DNA from: Deltaproteobacteria bacterium
GTDB lineage: Bacteria > Desulfobacterota > Desulfuromonadia > Geobacterales > Pseudopelobacteraceae
DNA length: 32,312 nt
Assembly (NCBI GenBank): GCA_021781535.1
Contig: JAJXWO010000035.1
Location: 1-32,312, forward strand
Direction of reading: 5' to 3'
The notes below the pieces were generated by a model. It did not search any database and was not told the origin of the DNA. It was given only the letters and a program-made list of their open reading frames with translations. Position 1 is the first letter of the stretch; each line of letters starts with the position of its first letter. Shown here in pieces: positions 25,108 through 32,312 of this stretch. The position numbers were made by a program, and so were the translations under genes.

Positions 25108-25144
25108 TTTGTCAGATTCATTACCGATATCAGGAAGGTATTGC

Positions 25145-25795
25145 ATGAAACAAATCTGCCGGATAATAATCGCCTTATGCCTGCCGCTCTTGCTCTGCAG
25201 CCCGGCCATAGCGCAGCATGCAGGTCCTTATGTGGGGGCTTTCGTGGGTGGGGACGTCTTGATGGATGCCAAAAGCTCCGATACTCTGGGTGACTTTGGT
25301 TTCGAGTTTGATCCGGCATTGCTCGGAAGTGCGGTCATTGGCTGGGATCTTGAACCCGGTAACCCTGTCGGAAACGGAAGGATCGAGCTTGAATACACTC
25401 GACGCAACAACCGGCTCGACAAGGTGAAGTTTGTCGAAGGGAGCTTCACGGGGGGCGGGAATGTGACGACGGACAGTCTGTTGGTCAACTTTTTCGGTGT
25501 GTTGCACGACAACGGCCGATGGTCGCCGTATGCGGGAGCCGGGTTTGGTGCCGCGCGGATTGAAGCCTCTGGCCTAAAGGTTGCCGGTCAGCCCATGGGC
25601 AGTGGTTCAAACATCGTCTTTGGCTACCAGTTAGGGGCTGGAGTTGATTATGCTCTGACTGACAACCTGAATCTTGATCTCGGGTATCGGTTTTTCAGCA
25701 GCATCAGACCCAGGTTTACTGAGGCGAATGGTCATACGTTTACTATGGATTATCTCAGCCATAATGCTGTTCTCGGACTGAGAGTGGGCTTTTAA
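25145..25795 (+). CDS. Outer-membrane beta-barrel protein
   Basis: A 216-residue secreted protein with signal peptide MKQICRIIIALCLPLLLCSP-AIA ending before QHAGPYVGAFVGGDVLMD. The rest alternates in the manner of a small (about eight-strand) barrel of the OmpA/Opa-like type: WSPYAGAGFGAARIEASGL, NIVFGYQLGAGVDYALTDNL, NLDLGYRFFSSIRPRF. It ends in an aromatic residue (LRVGF), the usual barrel assembly signal. No peptidoglycan-binding domain is attached. The start at 25145 is supported by AGGAAGG and by the signal peptide. It probably forms a unit with the Big2 lipoprotein gene just upstream. Confidence 0.88.
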   Translation: MKQICRIIIALCLPLLLCSPAIAQHAGPYVGAFVGGDVLMDAKSSDTLGDFGFEFDPALLGSAVIGWDLEPGNPVGNGRIELEYTRRNNRLDKVKFVEGSFTGGGNVTTDSLLVNFFGVLHDNGRWSPYAGAGFGAARIEASGLKVAGQPMGSGSNIVFGYQLGAGVDYALTDNLNLDLGYRFFSSIRPRFTEANGHTFTMDYLSHNAVLGLRVGF

Positions 25796-25826
25796 TCGGA
25801 TGCAGTATTTATTTCTGTTTCGGCCG

Positions 25827-26540
25827 TCAATCCTGCGTTGGGTTTGTGGTGTAAAATTCAGGGTAGAGCTTGTGAGCACACTCCGTACATAGTCCATGAC
25901 TGAAGGAAATATCGGAATGCTTTCTGATATAGCTCTCAATCTGGCTCCAGTAACCCTGGTCATCACGTACCTTCTTGCATGATGCGCAGATAGGGAGCAG
26001 TCCGCTGAGTGTTTTAACCTCTGCCATGGCGGAGCGAAGTTCGCTGATGAGCTGCTCGTTGGATTGCTGAACACTGCATCGTTCCTCTACTTCGCGGGCC
26101 AGTTCGCTATTAAGGCGCTGCAGTTCCTCCGTTCGCGCCGTCAGCAGGTCTCTCTGACGCTTTAATTCAAGATGGTTTCTGACTCTCAGTCTGACCAAGG
26201 AAGGATTAAATGGTTTGACAATATAGTCTCCCGCTCCCATCTCCAGCCCCTCAGATTCGCACTCCGCCTCACCCAGTGCAGTTATAAACAGGATCGGCAC
26301 ATTTCTGAGTGCCGGATTCCGTTTAACAATACGGAATACTTCGTACCCGTCCATAACCGGCATGAGGATGTCGAGCAGGATCAGATCAGGAGGCTGCCTG
26401 GAGATAATCTCCAGTGCTTCCCGTCCGCTATTGGCCATGGTGACATGATACTCATCCTCAAGCAGGCTACTGAGCATTGCGACACTAAGCGGCTCATCGT
26501 CTACGATCAGGATAGTCTGGATTGTGGCTGTCGGTACCAT
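25827..26540 (-). CDS. Response regulator with coiled coil and C-terminal Cys4 module
   Basis: A 237-residue protein. The receiver domain (residues 7-120) is complete: acidic pair in IVDDEP, phosphoacceptor Asp57 in LILLDILMP, Thr in FITALG and Lys109 in YIVKPF. A coiled-coil helix follows (about 122-178, rich in Leu, Glu, Arg). The output is a short C-terminal module SGLLPICASCKKVRDDQGYW, then SQIESYIRKH and GLCTECAHKLYPEF, with two CxxC pairs (Cys185/188 and 218/221) that could hold a metal. This module follows receiver or PAS-sensor parts in other bacteria; its action is unknown to me. AAGGAG is eight bases before the ATG. No histidine kinase gene is nearby, so the partner is elsewhere. 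Confidence 0.9.
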   Translation of the reverse strand: MVPTATIQTILIVDDEPLSVAMLSSLLEDEYHVTMANSGREALEIISRQPPDLILLDILMPVMDGYEVFRIVKRNPALRNVPILFITALGEAECESEGLEMGAGDYIVKPFNPSLVRLRVRNHLELKRQRDLLTARTEELQRLNSELAREVEERCSVQQSNEQLISELRSAMAEVKTLSGLLPICASCKKVRDDQGYWSQIESYIRKHSDISFSHGLCTECAHKLYPEFYTTNPTQD

Positions 26541-26695
26541 GGAGTATGCTCCTTAAATTTCTAAAAAAAATTAACACGTCATGCAATGGCTAGCAGATTA
26601 ACAGAGTTCCCCACGATTTTAAATAAATATGAACGTTTCTTCTTTATAACTACAAGCAGAGGAAGCATCAAGATGATTTTAAAGGTATTTCGCGT

Positions 26696-27697
26696 TCAGT
26701 ATGCCTTGAATGGTAGGGCTGGTATGATGGTCAGTTGCAGCTCTTGAGACCAGTTACCAAATGGGCTGAAAATATAGGTCAGGGGAAGAGCAGCAGAGTC
26801 AGCTGAATACTTGCGGAACACCAGTCCCAGTTGATTAGCCAGCTTTTCAACAACGCTGGCGTCGGAATCGTCCTCATTGAAAGCCAGGAGCTGAGTGCCG
26901 TTATGGCCCAGAAGGCGTTCATAGGTAAGCTGCTCTGCCTCGGAGAGCCCGCAGACGACGATCACACGCCGGCTGGCATAGGTTGCACTAACGGGTTCAG
27001 ACCCCTTGATTCTGGTAACGGTAGATACCAGCAGTCCCATTTTTTCCGCTATGTCATGCGCCAGTTTACAGGGGGGAGCCGACATGACGCTGATGCTGGT
27101 GATCGCAAACGGAATTGCAGCTGGTTTTGGGAGGGGGGGCGGAATTGTGGTGTCAGGTGCTGCAGCAGGCTCCCGCTTGCCAGCTTCCGGCTCGGTGATA
27201 TGCGGTGCGGGGATGTTTTTTTCGTTTCCGGCTTGTAGAGGAATATGCAGGCGTTGTCCAATCTTGAGCCCTTGTGGCGATGCAATTCCGTTCAAGCGCA
27301 TAATCTCAGGAATCAACTTCTCGGCAGCCTGGTTAGTCAGCCCGTACCGTTTCATCAGAATAATGAACAGGTTCTCTCCCGGCTGAACCACGTGAATACT
27401 GTCCCGGCCGGATTCAGCAGCACCGACTGCCTTCGGAACAGCTGCAGCCGGGGCATGACGTTTGTGCTTTTCTGGTTTGGCGGCCAGTGGGGGGGCGATC
27501 CTGCGCAACTCCTTTAGGTTAATCTCAAACGGGGCGGGGGGGGATGGCTGCGGAGCATGGTGTGGTTTCGCGTTGTTGCTGCCGTGACGCAACTCCTTGA
27601 GGTCTATATCGAATTCTTCCTGCGCAGCAGTGACCACTCCTGGCATCAAAATGATTGCCATCAGTAAGAATGCTGCTGATGTTCTGACCATCCCCAT
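26696..27697 (-). CDS. LysM-domain periplasmic protein
   Basis: A 333-residue protein with a signal peptide (RTSAAFLLMAIILMPGVVTA-A), then a Pro-rich low-complexity stretch carrying the motif F(D/E)I(D/N)LKELR twice: EFDIDLKELRHG and PFEINLKELRRI. A LysM peptidoglycan-binding unit follows: IHVVQPGENLFIILMKRYGL to LKIGQRLHIPL (about residues 100-155). After a second Pro-rich linker comes a ~130-residue C-terminal part (from ISVMSAPPCKLAHDIAEKMG) that I cannot assign. The start at 27697 has AAGGAGC upstream and lies two bases after the M23 peptidase stop, so the two form one operon. Its coding strand has C7-C8 tracts in the Pro-rich part. Confidence 0.85.
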   Translation of the reverse strand: MGMVRTSAAFLLMAIILMPGVVTAAQEEFDIDLKELRHGSNNAKPHHAPQPSPPAPFEINLKELRRIAPPLAAKPEKHKRHAPAAAVPKAVGAAESGRDSIHVVQPGENLFIILMKRYGLTNQAAEKLIPEIMRLNGIASPQGLKIGQRLHIPLQAGNEKNIPAPHITEPEAGKREPAAAPDTTIPPPLPKPAAIPFAITSISVMSAPPCKLAHDIAEKMGLLVSTVTRIKGSEPVSATYASRRVIVVCGLSEAEQLTYERLLGHNGTQLLAFNEDDSDASVVEKLANQLGLVFRKYSADSAALPLTYIFSPFGNWSQELQLTIIPALPFKAY

Positions 27698-27699
27698 TG

Positions 27700-29013
27700 T
27701 TACTGCTCCTTGGATACCTTTCCGGTTGTGAGTTTGCCACTGATGTTGTTTTTGATCCAGGATGAATCCCACCACTCGATCGGATTTACCTGTTCGCCGG
27801 AGATGACGACTCCAAAGTGGAGATGGTCTCCGCCGGCAAGACCGGTATCGCCGGTGTTGCCGATGATCTGCCCCTTATGCACTTTGTCTCCGGACTTCAC
27901 GGCGATTCGGCTCAGATGCCCATAAAGGGTCTGCAGCCCCAGACCGTGATCGATAATAATGCATTGACCATAGACTCCGAGATTGTCGGCGTAGACAACC
28001 GTGCCGCTGTTGGCGGCTGGCACCGGAGCGTGAGCCAGGGACGCGAGGTCTATGCCGAGGTGGTTTTGTTGGTCGACTTGCTTTCCCTGATAAAAATAGC
28101 TGCGCCGCTGGGCGAAACTGCCAAGGGGAGCTGATTTGGGCAGGCGGAGGAAATTCCCCTCCCAAAGAGGTACAGGAGAGGTCTTTAGGCCGCATTCGGT
28201 GAGAAATTTGAGATCGTGTTCCCTCAGTTCACCATTTACCTTCAGGTAAACATCGAGGGGGCTTGTCGCCTGCGGAAACTGGCCCTTGAATTCGGCGGCT
28301 ACCTTCTCCAGAAAGCTGTCGCTCAGATTGATCCGGTCGTTTGGAAAGGATTTGGGAATCAGGTGGAAATAGATCCCTGCCTGTCGCTCGTTTCCGGCAC
28401 GGTCTACGGCGAGCACTCTCGGTACATAGCTCTTTTCTTCTGCATCGTAGGGAAAGGCGAACAGACAGGCGTAGCGATCGCCGGACTGCCGGTAGCCGGG
28501 AAAGAAGCGGTTGCCGAAGGTGACACCGGTTCGTTCAACTTCTCTGTTCAGGGTGTATACCACCAGCCCTGCTCCTCCCCGGGAGAGATTATGTGCGGTG
28601 CTGAGGACCATCACGGTGGGTGGAGTATTCTGGTAGTCAAAGTGCAGAGACTGAAGGGTGCTGTTGCCCGCGCCGAAGTGGTAGAATGACCGGTCGGTTG
28701 CGGTGATCAGCAGCGTAAAGGGACCCTCTTTGAGACCGGATTGCGCCAGTTTGATGGATTCCCGTGCCTCACGGATACCAAGAGGGTACTGCTTGGAGAT
28801 GAGAATTATGGTCCGGTCACCCTGGACGGCATTTACCGTAACTTCTTTTAGCGCGGCACCGGAATCCCGAAGCGTCAAAGTCAGTTCTCGTTTTGCCGAA
28901 ATGGGCCCCGGTATGGAGGAAAGTGTAAGCACAGGACCGGGTGTGCCACGAAAGTAAAAAATACCGAACCCCAGAACAGCGACGATTGTGGCGATGATTG
29001 TTGTAATTTTCAT
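27700..29013 (-). CDS. M23-family (LytM) peptidoglycan endopeptidase
   Basis: A 437-residue protein anchored by an N-terminal helix (ITTIIATIVAVLGFGIFYF). A long middle part of beta-rich sequence (about 25-300) precedes the C-terminal LytM domain. Zinc ligands are His318 and Asp322 in NHLGIDLAS and His399 in GDHLHFG, with the accessory His366 in LYGHLS, so the enzyme should be active, unlike many degenerate LytM activators. It would cut cross-links in the periplasm. AGGAG lies upstream of the ATG. It is the first gene of an operon with the LysM protein and is divergent from the second pfk. Confidence 0.92.
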   Translation of the reverse strand: MKITTIIATIVAVLGFGIFYFRGTPGPVLTLSSIPGPISAKRELTLTLRDSGAALKEVTVNAVQGDRTIILISKQYPLGIREARESIKLAQSGLKEGPFTLLITATDRSFYHFGAGNSTLQSLHFDYQNTPPTVMVLSTAHNLSRGGAGLVVYTLNREVERTGVTFGNRFFPGYRQSGDRYACLFAFPYDAEEKSYVPRVLAVDRAGNERQAGIYFHLIPKSFPNDRINLSDSFLEKVAAEFKGQFPQATSPLDVYLKVNGELREHDLKFLTECGLKTSPVPLWEGNFLRLPKSAPLGSFAQRRSYFYQGKQVDQQNHLGIDLASLAHAPVPAANSGTVVYADNLGVYGQCIIIDHGLGLQTLYGHLSRIAVKSGDKVHKGQIIGNTGDTGLAGGDHLHFGVVISGEQVNPIEWWDSSWIKNNISGKLTTGKVSKEQ

Positions 29014-29199
29014 AGTTACTCCTATTTTCCGATCTTAACACCGCTCGCTTCATATGTACAGCTTGGGCGTCCCGGAAGTTTTCCTTGATTGCAGAACGAA
29101 GAAGAGAGACAAATACCACCATTTAAAGGATAAACTGCAATAATTTATTCAGGTTGTATTGGGCGGATCGGCAAAAAACAGTGCTGTCTTGCGCTTTAC

Positions 29200-29228
29200 T
29201 TGTGATATGGCAACATAACCTACATAAT
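29200..29228 (+). promoter_or_regulatory. Candidate sigma-70 promoter for the second pfk
   Basis: TTGTGA (29200-29205) and CATAAT (29223-29228) are spaced by 17 bases, matching the consensus at four and five of six positions. A start near 29235 would give a ~40-base leader before the ATG at 29277. Confidence 0.45.
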
Positions 29229-29276
29229 GTGCTTTCAATATTCACAGTGAAGATAGACACTTTACAGGAGATTCTC

Positions 29277-30365
29277 ATGAGCAAAAAAATCGGCATACTC
29301 ACTGGCGGTGGCGACTGCCCCGGTCTGAATGCTGTTATTCGTGGCGTGGTCAAAAGTGCCATTATCCGGCATGATTGGGAAGTAATCGGGATCGAAGACG
29401 GTTTCGACGGTCTGCTCGATCTCAGCAAATGCAGATTTCTGACTCTGGAGAGCGTCCGTGGAATTTTGCCTCGGGGCGGCACCATTCTGGGCACCACTAA
29501 CCGCGGTAATCCATTTTCCTTCCCGGTGGACCAGGCAGGCAAGACCGTCCTTGTCGATCTATCCGACAAGGTGGTAGAAAATATTCGTGCGCTGGGACTC
29601 GATGCGCTGATTGTCGTGGGTGGTGAGGGGTCACTCAAGATTGCGCTGGAACTGGTGAAAAAAGGTGTTCCGATAGTTGGAATACCCAAGACCATTGATA
29701 ATGACCTGTGCGGAACCGACGTCACATTTGGATATAATACCGCGCTTGAAACCGCCACCGACGCCCTGGACAAACTGCACACCACTGCAGAAAGCCACCA
29801 CCGGGTGATGATTCTGGAGGTAATGGGGCGATATGCAGGCTGGATTGCCCTGGAAGCCGGCATCGCAGGAGGTGCCGATGTTATCCTGATCCCTGAAATA
29901 CCTTTTGATTTTGCCAGTGTCTGTACGGCAATTCATAGGCGTTCCGACCGGGGTAGCCGATTTAGTGTTCTTGTCGTAGCAGAAGGGGCTTTCCCTGCCG
30001 GTGGTGACCGGGTAGTGGCAAAGGAGGCCGACGAACGAAATCTTATTGAACGCCTGGGCGGCATCGGGCAATATGTGGCAAAACAGATCGCGCAATGTCT
30101 GGAGATGGATGTCCGTGTTACTGTTCTTGGCCATCTGCAGCGCGGCGGTTCACCCACTACTTTTGACCGTGCATTGGGAAGTCGTTTTGGCACCAAAGCG
30201 GTTGCAATGGTTGCTGCCGCCGAGTTTGGCCGGATGGCGTGTCTGCGGGGCAGAAAAATAGAGACGGTGACTCTTGAGGACGCCACGTGTGATCTGAACT
30301 TGGTTGATCCGGAGGGGGAAATCGTGCGTACGGCCGAAGACCTCGGTATTATGCTTGGACGCTGA
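29277..30365 (+). CDS. 6-phosphofructokinase, mixed-substrate group III type
   Basis: A 362-residue PFK distinct from the one at 16323. KKIGILTGGGDCPGLNAVIR, the PRGGT loop, HTTAESHHRVMILEVMGRYA and VLGHLQRGGSPTTFDRALGS are all present. The phosphoryl-donor loop reads GGEGS (115-119; Gly at the position equal to E. coli 104) and the second loop reads PKTIDND with Lys138 (equal to E. coli 124). Gly104 with Lys124 marks the mixed-substrate group III PFKs, of which many use ATP although Lys124 is the residue common in PPi enzymes. The donor is therefore uncertain. The start at 29277 has CAGGAG seven bases upstream; an upstream in-frame extension to 29154 lacks similarity. It stands alone with its own likely promoter. 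Confidence 0.92.
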   Translation: MSKKIGILTGGGDCPGLNAVIRGVVKSAIIRHDWEVIGIEDGFDGLLDLSKCRFLTLESVRGILPRGGTILGTTNRGNPFSFPVDQAGKTVLVDLSDKVVENIRALGLDALIVVGGEGSLKIALELVKKGVPIVGIPKTIDNDLCGTDVTFGYNTALETATDALDKLHTTAESHHRVMILEVMGRYAGWIALEAGIAGGADVILIPEIPFDFASVCTAIHRRSDRGSRFSVLVVAEGAFPAGGDRVVAKEADERNLIERLGGIGQYVAKQIAQCLEMDVRVTVLGHLQRGGSPTTFDRALGSRFGTKAVAMVAAAEFGRMACLRGRKIETVTLEDATCDLNLVDPEGEIVRTAEDLGIMLGR

Positions 30366-30540
30366 AAATAACAAACAGACAAAGAAATACTCATTATTCT
30401 CCGTATAACCGGAAGGGGTATATAAATCCATACTCCAGGGGATGTTAACCAGCAATTCAGCTTGTCAACCTCTACCCAGTATGCTAGTTTTACAAAATTT
30501 TTAACGTCACAGACACATACAATTTACACGGGGGTTTACC

Positions 30541-32312
30541 TTGAACCAGTTTTACAAGAATCTCTCACTCTGGCTAGTCATCAGCCTCATGATGATCCTG
30601 CTATTCAACATGTTCAACAAACCGCGGCCGACCGCCGAAAAGCTTAATTTCAGCGACTTCATGAATCAGGTCGATGCGGGAAAGATTACCGCTGTTGTCA
30701 TCCAGGGTAATGATATTTCCGGAAAGATCGAAGGGAAGGATGGTAAAGAGTTTCATACTTATAAACCGTATGAAGACGCTGACCTGACCAAGAAGTTGCT
30801 GGAAAAAAAGGTTGCAATCACTGCTAAACCCGAAGAAGAAAAGTTTTCCTGGTTTTCAATATTTATCTCCTGGTTCCCGCTTATTCTGTTGGTTGGAGTC
30901 TGGATCTTCTTCATGCGTCAGATGCAGATGGGGGGAGGGAAGGCGATGTCATTCGGCAAAAGCCGCGCCAAGCTGCTGACCGAGGCACAAGGGAAGATCA
31001 CCTTTGAAGATGTCGCCGGCATTGAAGAAGCCAAGGAAGAGCTGGAAGAGATTATCGCTTTTCTGAAAGAGCCGAAGAAGTTCACCGTGCTTGGTGGGAA
31101 AATCCCTAAAGGGGTGCTGCTTATAGGCCCTCCGGGAACCGGCAAGACACTCCTGGCGCGCGCTGTTGCCGGTGAAGCCGGCGTACCATTCTTTTCAATA
31201 TCAGGGTCGGACTTTGTCGAGATGTTTGTCGGTGTCGGTGCCAGCCGTGTGCGCGACCTGTTTTTGCAGGGCAAAAAGAGTGCGCCGTGTATTATCTTTA
31301 TAGATGAAATAGATGCGGTTGGCCGCCACCGTGGCGCCGGCATGGGGGGAGGGCATGACGAACGCGAGCAGACTCTCAACCAGCTTCTGGTAGAGATGGA
31401 CGGTTTTGAGTCCAATGAAGGGGTGATCCTGATTGCCGCCACTAACCGTCCCGACGTTCTTGACCCGGCTCTGCTCCGCCCGGGCCGTTTTGACCGCCAA
31501 GTTGTCGTTCCCCGCCCTGATGTCAAGGGGCGCGAAATGATTCTCAAAGTTCACTCAAAGAAGGTGCCGCTCTCTCCTGATGTCGATCTGGCGTTAATTG
31601 CCCGCGGCACCCCCGGTTTTTCCGGTGCCGATCTGGCCAACCTGGTTAACGAAGCAGCTTTGTTGGCTGCCCGTCTGAATAAGACCGTTGCAGACCCAAG
31701 CGATTTTGACAGCGCCAAGGACAAAGTTTTGATGGGGGTTGAGCGCCGTAGCATGGTCATCTCTGAAGAAGAGAAGAAAAGCACCGCTTACCATGAAGCT
31801 GGTCATACCTTGGTTGCTAAGATGGTGCCGGGTACCGATCCGATCCACAAAGTTTCCATCATTCCCCGCGGTCGGGCATTGGGCGTGACCATGCAGTTGC
31901 CGATCGAAGACAAACATAGCTATTCTCGTGAATCACTGTTGGCGCGCATCGCCGTCCTGATGGGGGGGCGTGCTGCTGAAGATCTGATCTTCAACACCTT
32001 TACAACCGGTGCCGGGAATGACATTGAACGTGCGACCGATATGGCCCGCAAGATGGTCTGTGAATGGGGGATGAGCGATAAGATGGGTCCTCTCTCGTTC
32101 GGCAAGAAGGATGAATCCATTTTTCTCGGTCGCGAGATGGCCATGCACAAAAACTTCAGTGAAAAGACAGCCGAGCATATTGACGATGAAATCAAGCGAA
32201 TTGTCGATGAATCATATGAGCGTGCAATCGGGTTGTTGCGTGAGAACCTCCAGAAACTCCATGACCTTTCTGCGTGCCTGATTGAGAAGGAAAACCTCTC
32301 TGGTGACCAGGT
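30541..32312 (+). CDS. ftsH: ATP-dependent zinc metalloprotease FtsH, cut at the right edge
   Basis: Membrane-bound AAA+ protease that degrades membrane and regulatory proteins. The gene starts at TTG (30541): [20 protein letters not shown] is the first membrane helix, followed by a periplasmic domain and a second helix (about residues 106-123). Walker A is GPPGTGKT (from 196), Walker [12 protein letters not shown], the second region of homology [20 protein letters not shown], and the zinc site HEAGH (418-422) with the later acidic ligand region [13 protein letters not shown]. The frame is open to the end of the window, at about 590 residues of an expected ~610, so only the C-terminal tail is missing. 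The upstream site is a G-rich ACGGGGG rather than a classical AGGAG. Its usual neighbour tilS is 10.4 kb upstream. Confidence 0.96.
   Translation, partial: MNQFYKNLSLWLVISLMMILLFNMFNKPRPTAEKLNFSDFMNQVDAGKITAVVIQGNDISGKIEGKDGKEFHTYKPYEDADLTKKLLEKKVAITAKPEEEKFSWFSIFISWFPLILLVGVWIFFMRQMQMGGGKAMSFGKSRAKLLTEAQGKITFEDVAGIEEAKEELEEIIAFLKEPKKFTVLGGKIPKGVLLIGPPGTGKTLLARAVAGEAGVPFFSISGSDFVEMFVGVGASRVRDLFLQGKKSAPCIIFIDEIDAVGRHRGAGMGGGHDEREQTLNQLLVEMDGFESNEGVILIAATNRPDVLDPALLRPGRFDRQVVVPRPDVKGREMILKVHSKKVPLSPDVDLALIARGTPGFSGADLANLVNEAALLAARLNKTVADPSDFDSAKDKVLMGVERRSMVISEEEKKSTAYHEAGHTLVAKMVPGTDPIHKVSIIPRGRALGVTMQLPIEDKHSYSRESLLARIAVLMGGRAAEDLIFNTFTTGAGNDIERATDMARKMVCEWGMSDKMGPLSFGKKDESIFLGREMAMHKNFSEKTAEHIDDEIKRIVDESYERAIGLLRENLQKLHDLSACLIEKENLSGDQ

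Noticed and set aside
29123..29863. Long - strand open frame opposite the start of the second pfk
   Set aside because: It is antisense to a clear PFK gene, rich in Ser/Thr/Arg as expected of a shadow frame, and has no family motif.
30918..31547. 209-codon - strand frame inside ftsH
   Set aside because: Antisense to the AAA+ core of ftsH; composition is that of a shadow frame.
1..32312. CRISPR array, complete prophage, insertion sequence or rRNA/tRNA gene
   Set aside because: No regularly spaced repeats, no phage structural or transposase genes, and apart from the tmRNA no tRNA-like or rRNA sequence was seen.

Overview
The window reads as a chromosomal segment of a deltaproteobacterium of the Geobacter/Pelobacter group (Desulfuromonadia). 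This is inferred from the gene repertoire and protein flavour (two unlike 6-phosphofructokinases, RarA, a CorA-type transporter, TilS and FtsH of Geobacter type, a long transaldolase). I ran no searches; identifications rest on reading motifs.

Region 1 (1-6552, + strand) is a sugar-phosphate cluster in an advanced state of selective decay. Intact genes are rpiB, tal, a HAD phosphatase, pgi and pgm, mostly with translationally coupled overlaps. Between and around them lie remnants: a transketolase with a large in-frame internal deletion (2-415), only the 3' end of a 6-phosphogluconolactonase (about 2641-2715), a small Gly/Trp-rich membrane protein with a nonsense codon (4388-4513), the C-terminal tail of an alpha-glucan phosphorylase (6207-6303) and a frameshifted, truncated ribulose-phosphate 3-epimerase (6296-6552). 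Both the oxidative branch and the epimerase/transketolase steps of this locus are therefore broken.

Region 2 (6549-10715, mostly - strand) holds a YihY/BrkB membrane protein, an AT-rich gene-poor stretch, a 57-residue membrane protein, a broken tyrosine integrase, a flavodoxin-like reductase, a GNAT acetyltransferase and a frameshifted AraC regulator remnant. It ends at the 3' end of ssrA (tmRNA), a classic island attachment gene, and looks like a decayed island.

Region 3 (10733-11878, - strand) is the trans-translation module: smpB, then ssrA, then a strong hairpin terminator.

Region 4 (11992-20161, + strand) is a tightly packed run: glycogen phosphorylase, rarA, an SRPBCC protein, pfkA, a CorA-family transporter, a small YvlD/holin-4 membrane protein and tilS. 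Glycogen phosphorylase with PfkA feeds glycogen into glycolysis. A 15-bp palindrome covers the ribosome binding site of pfkA.

Region 5 (20245-29013) is mainly envelope-related: an ACT-like protein of unknown role, a class A penicillin-binding protein, a six-repeat Big2 lipoprotein, an outer-membrane beta-barrel protein, a response regulator with a C-terminal Cys4 module, and an M23 peptidase plus LysM protein operon.

Region 6 (29277-32312) has a second phosphofructokinase with the Gly104/Lys124-type signature, and ftsH, which runs off the right edge. tilS and ftsH are often neighbours in related bacteria, so region 5 plus the second pfk may be an insertion between them.
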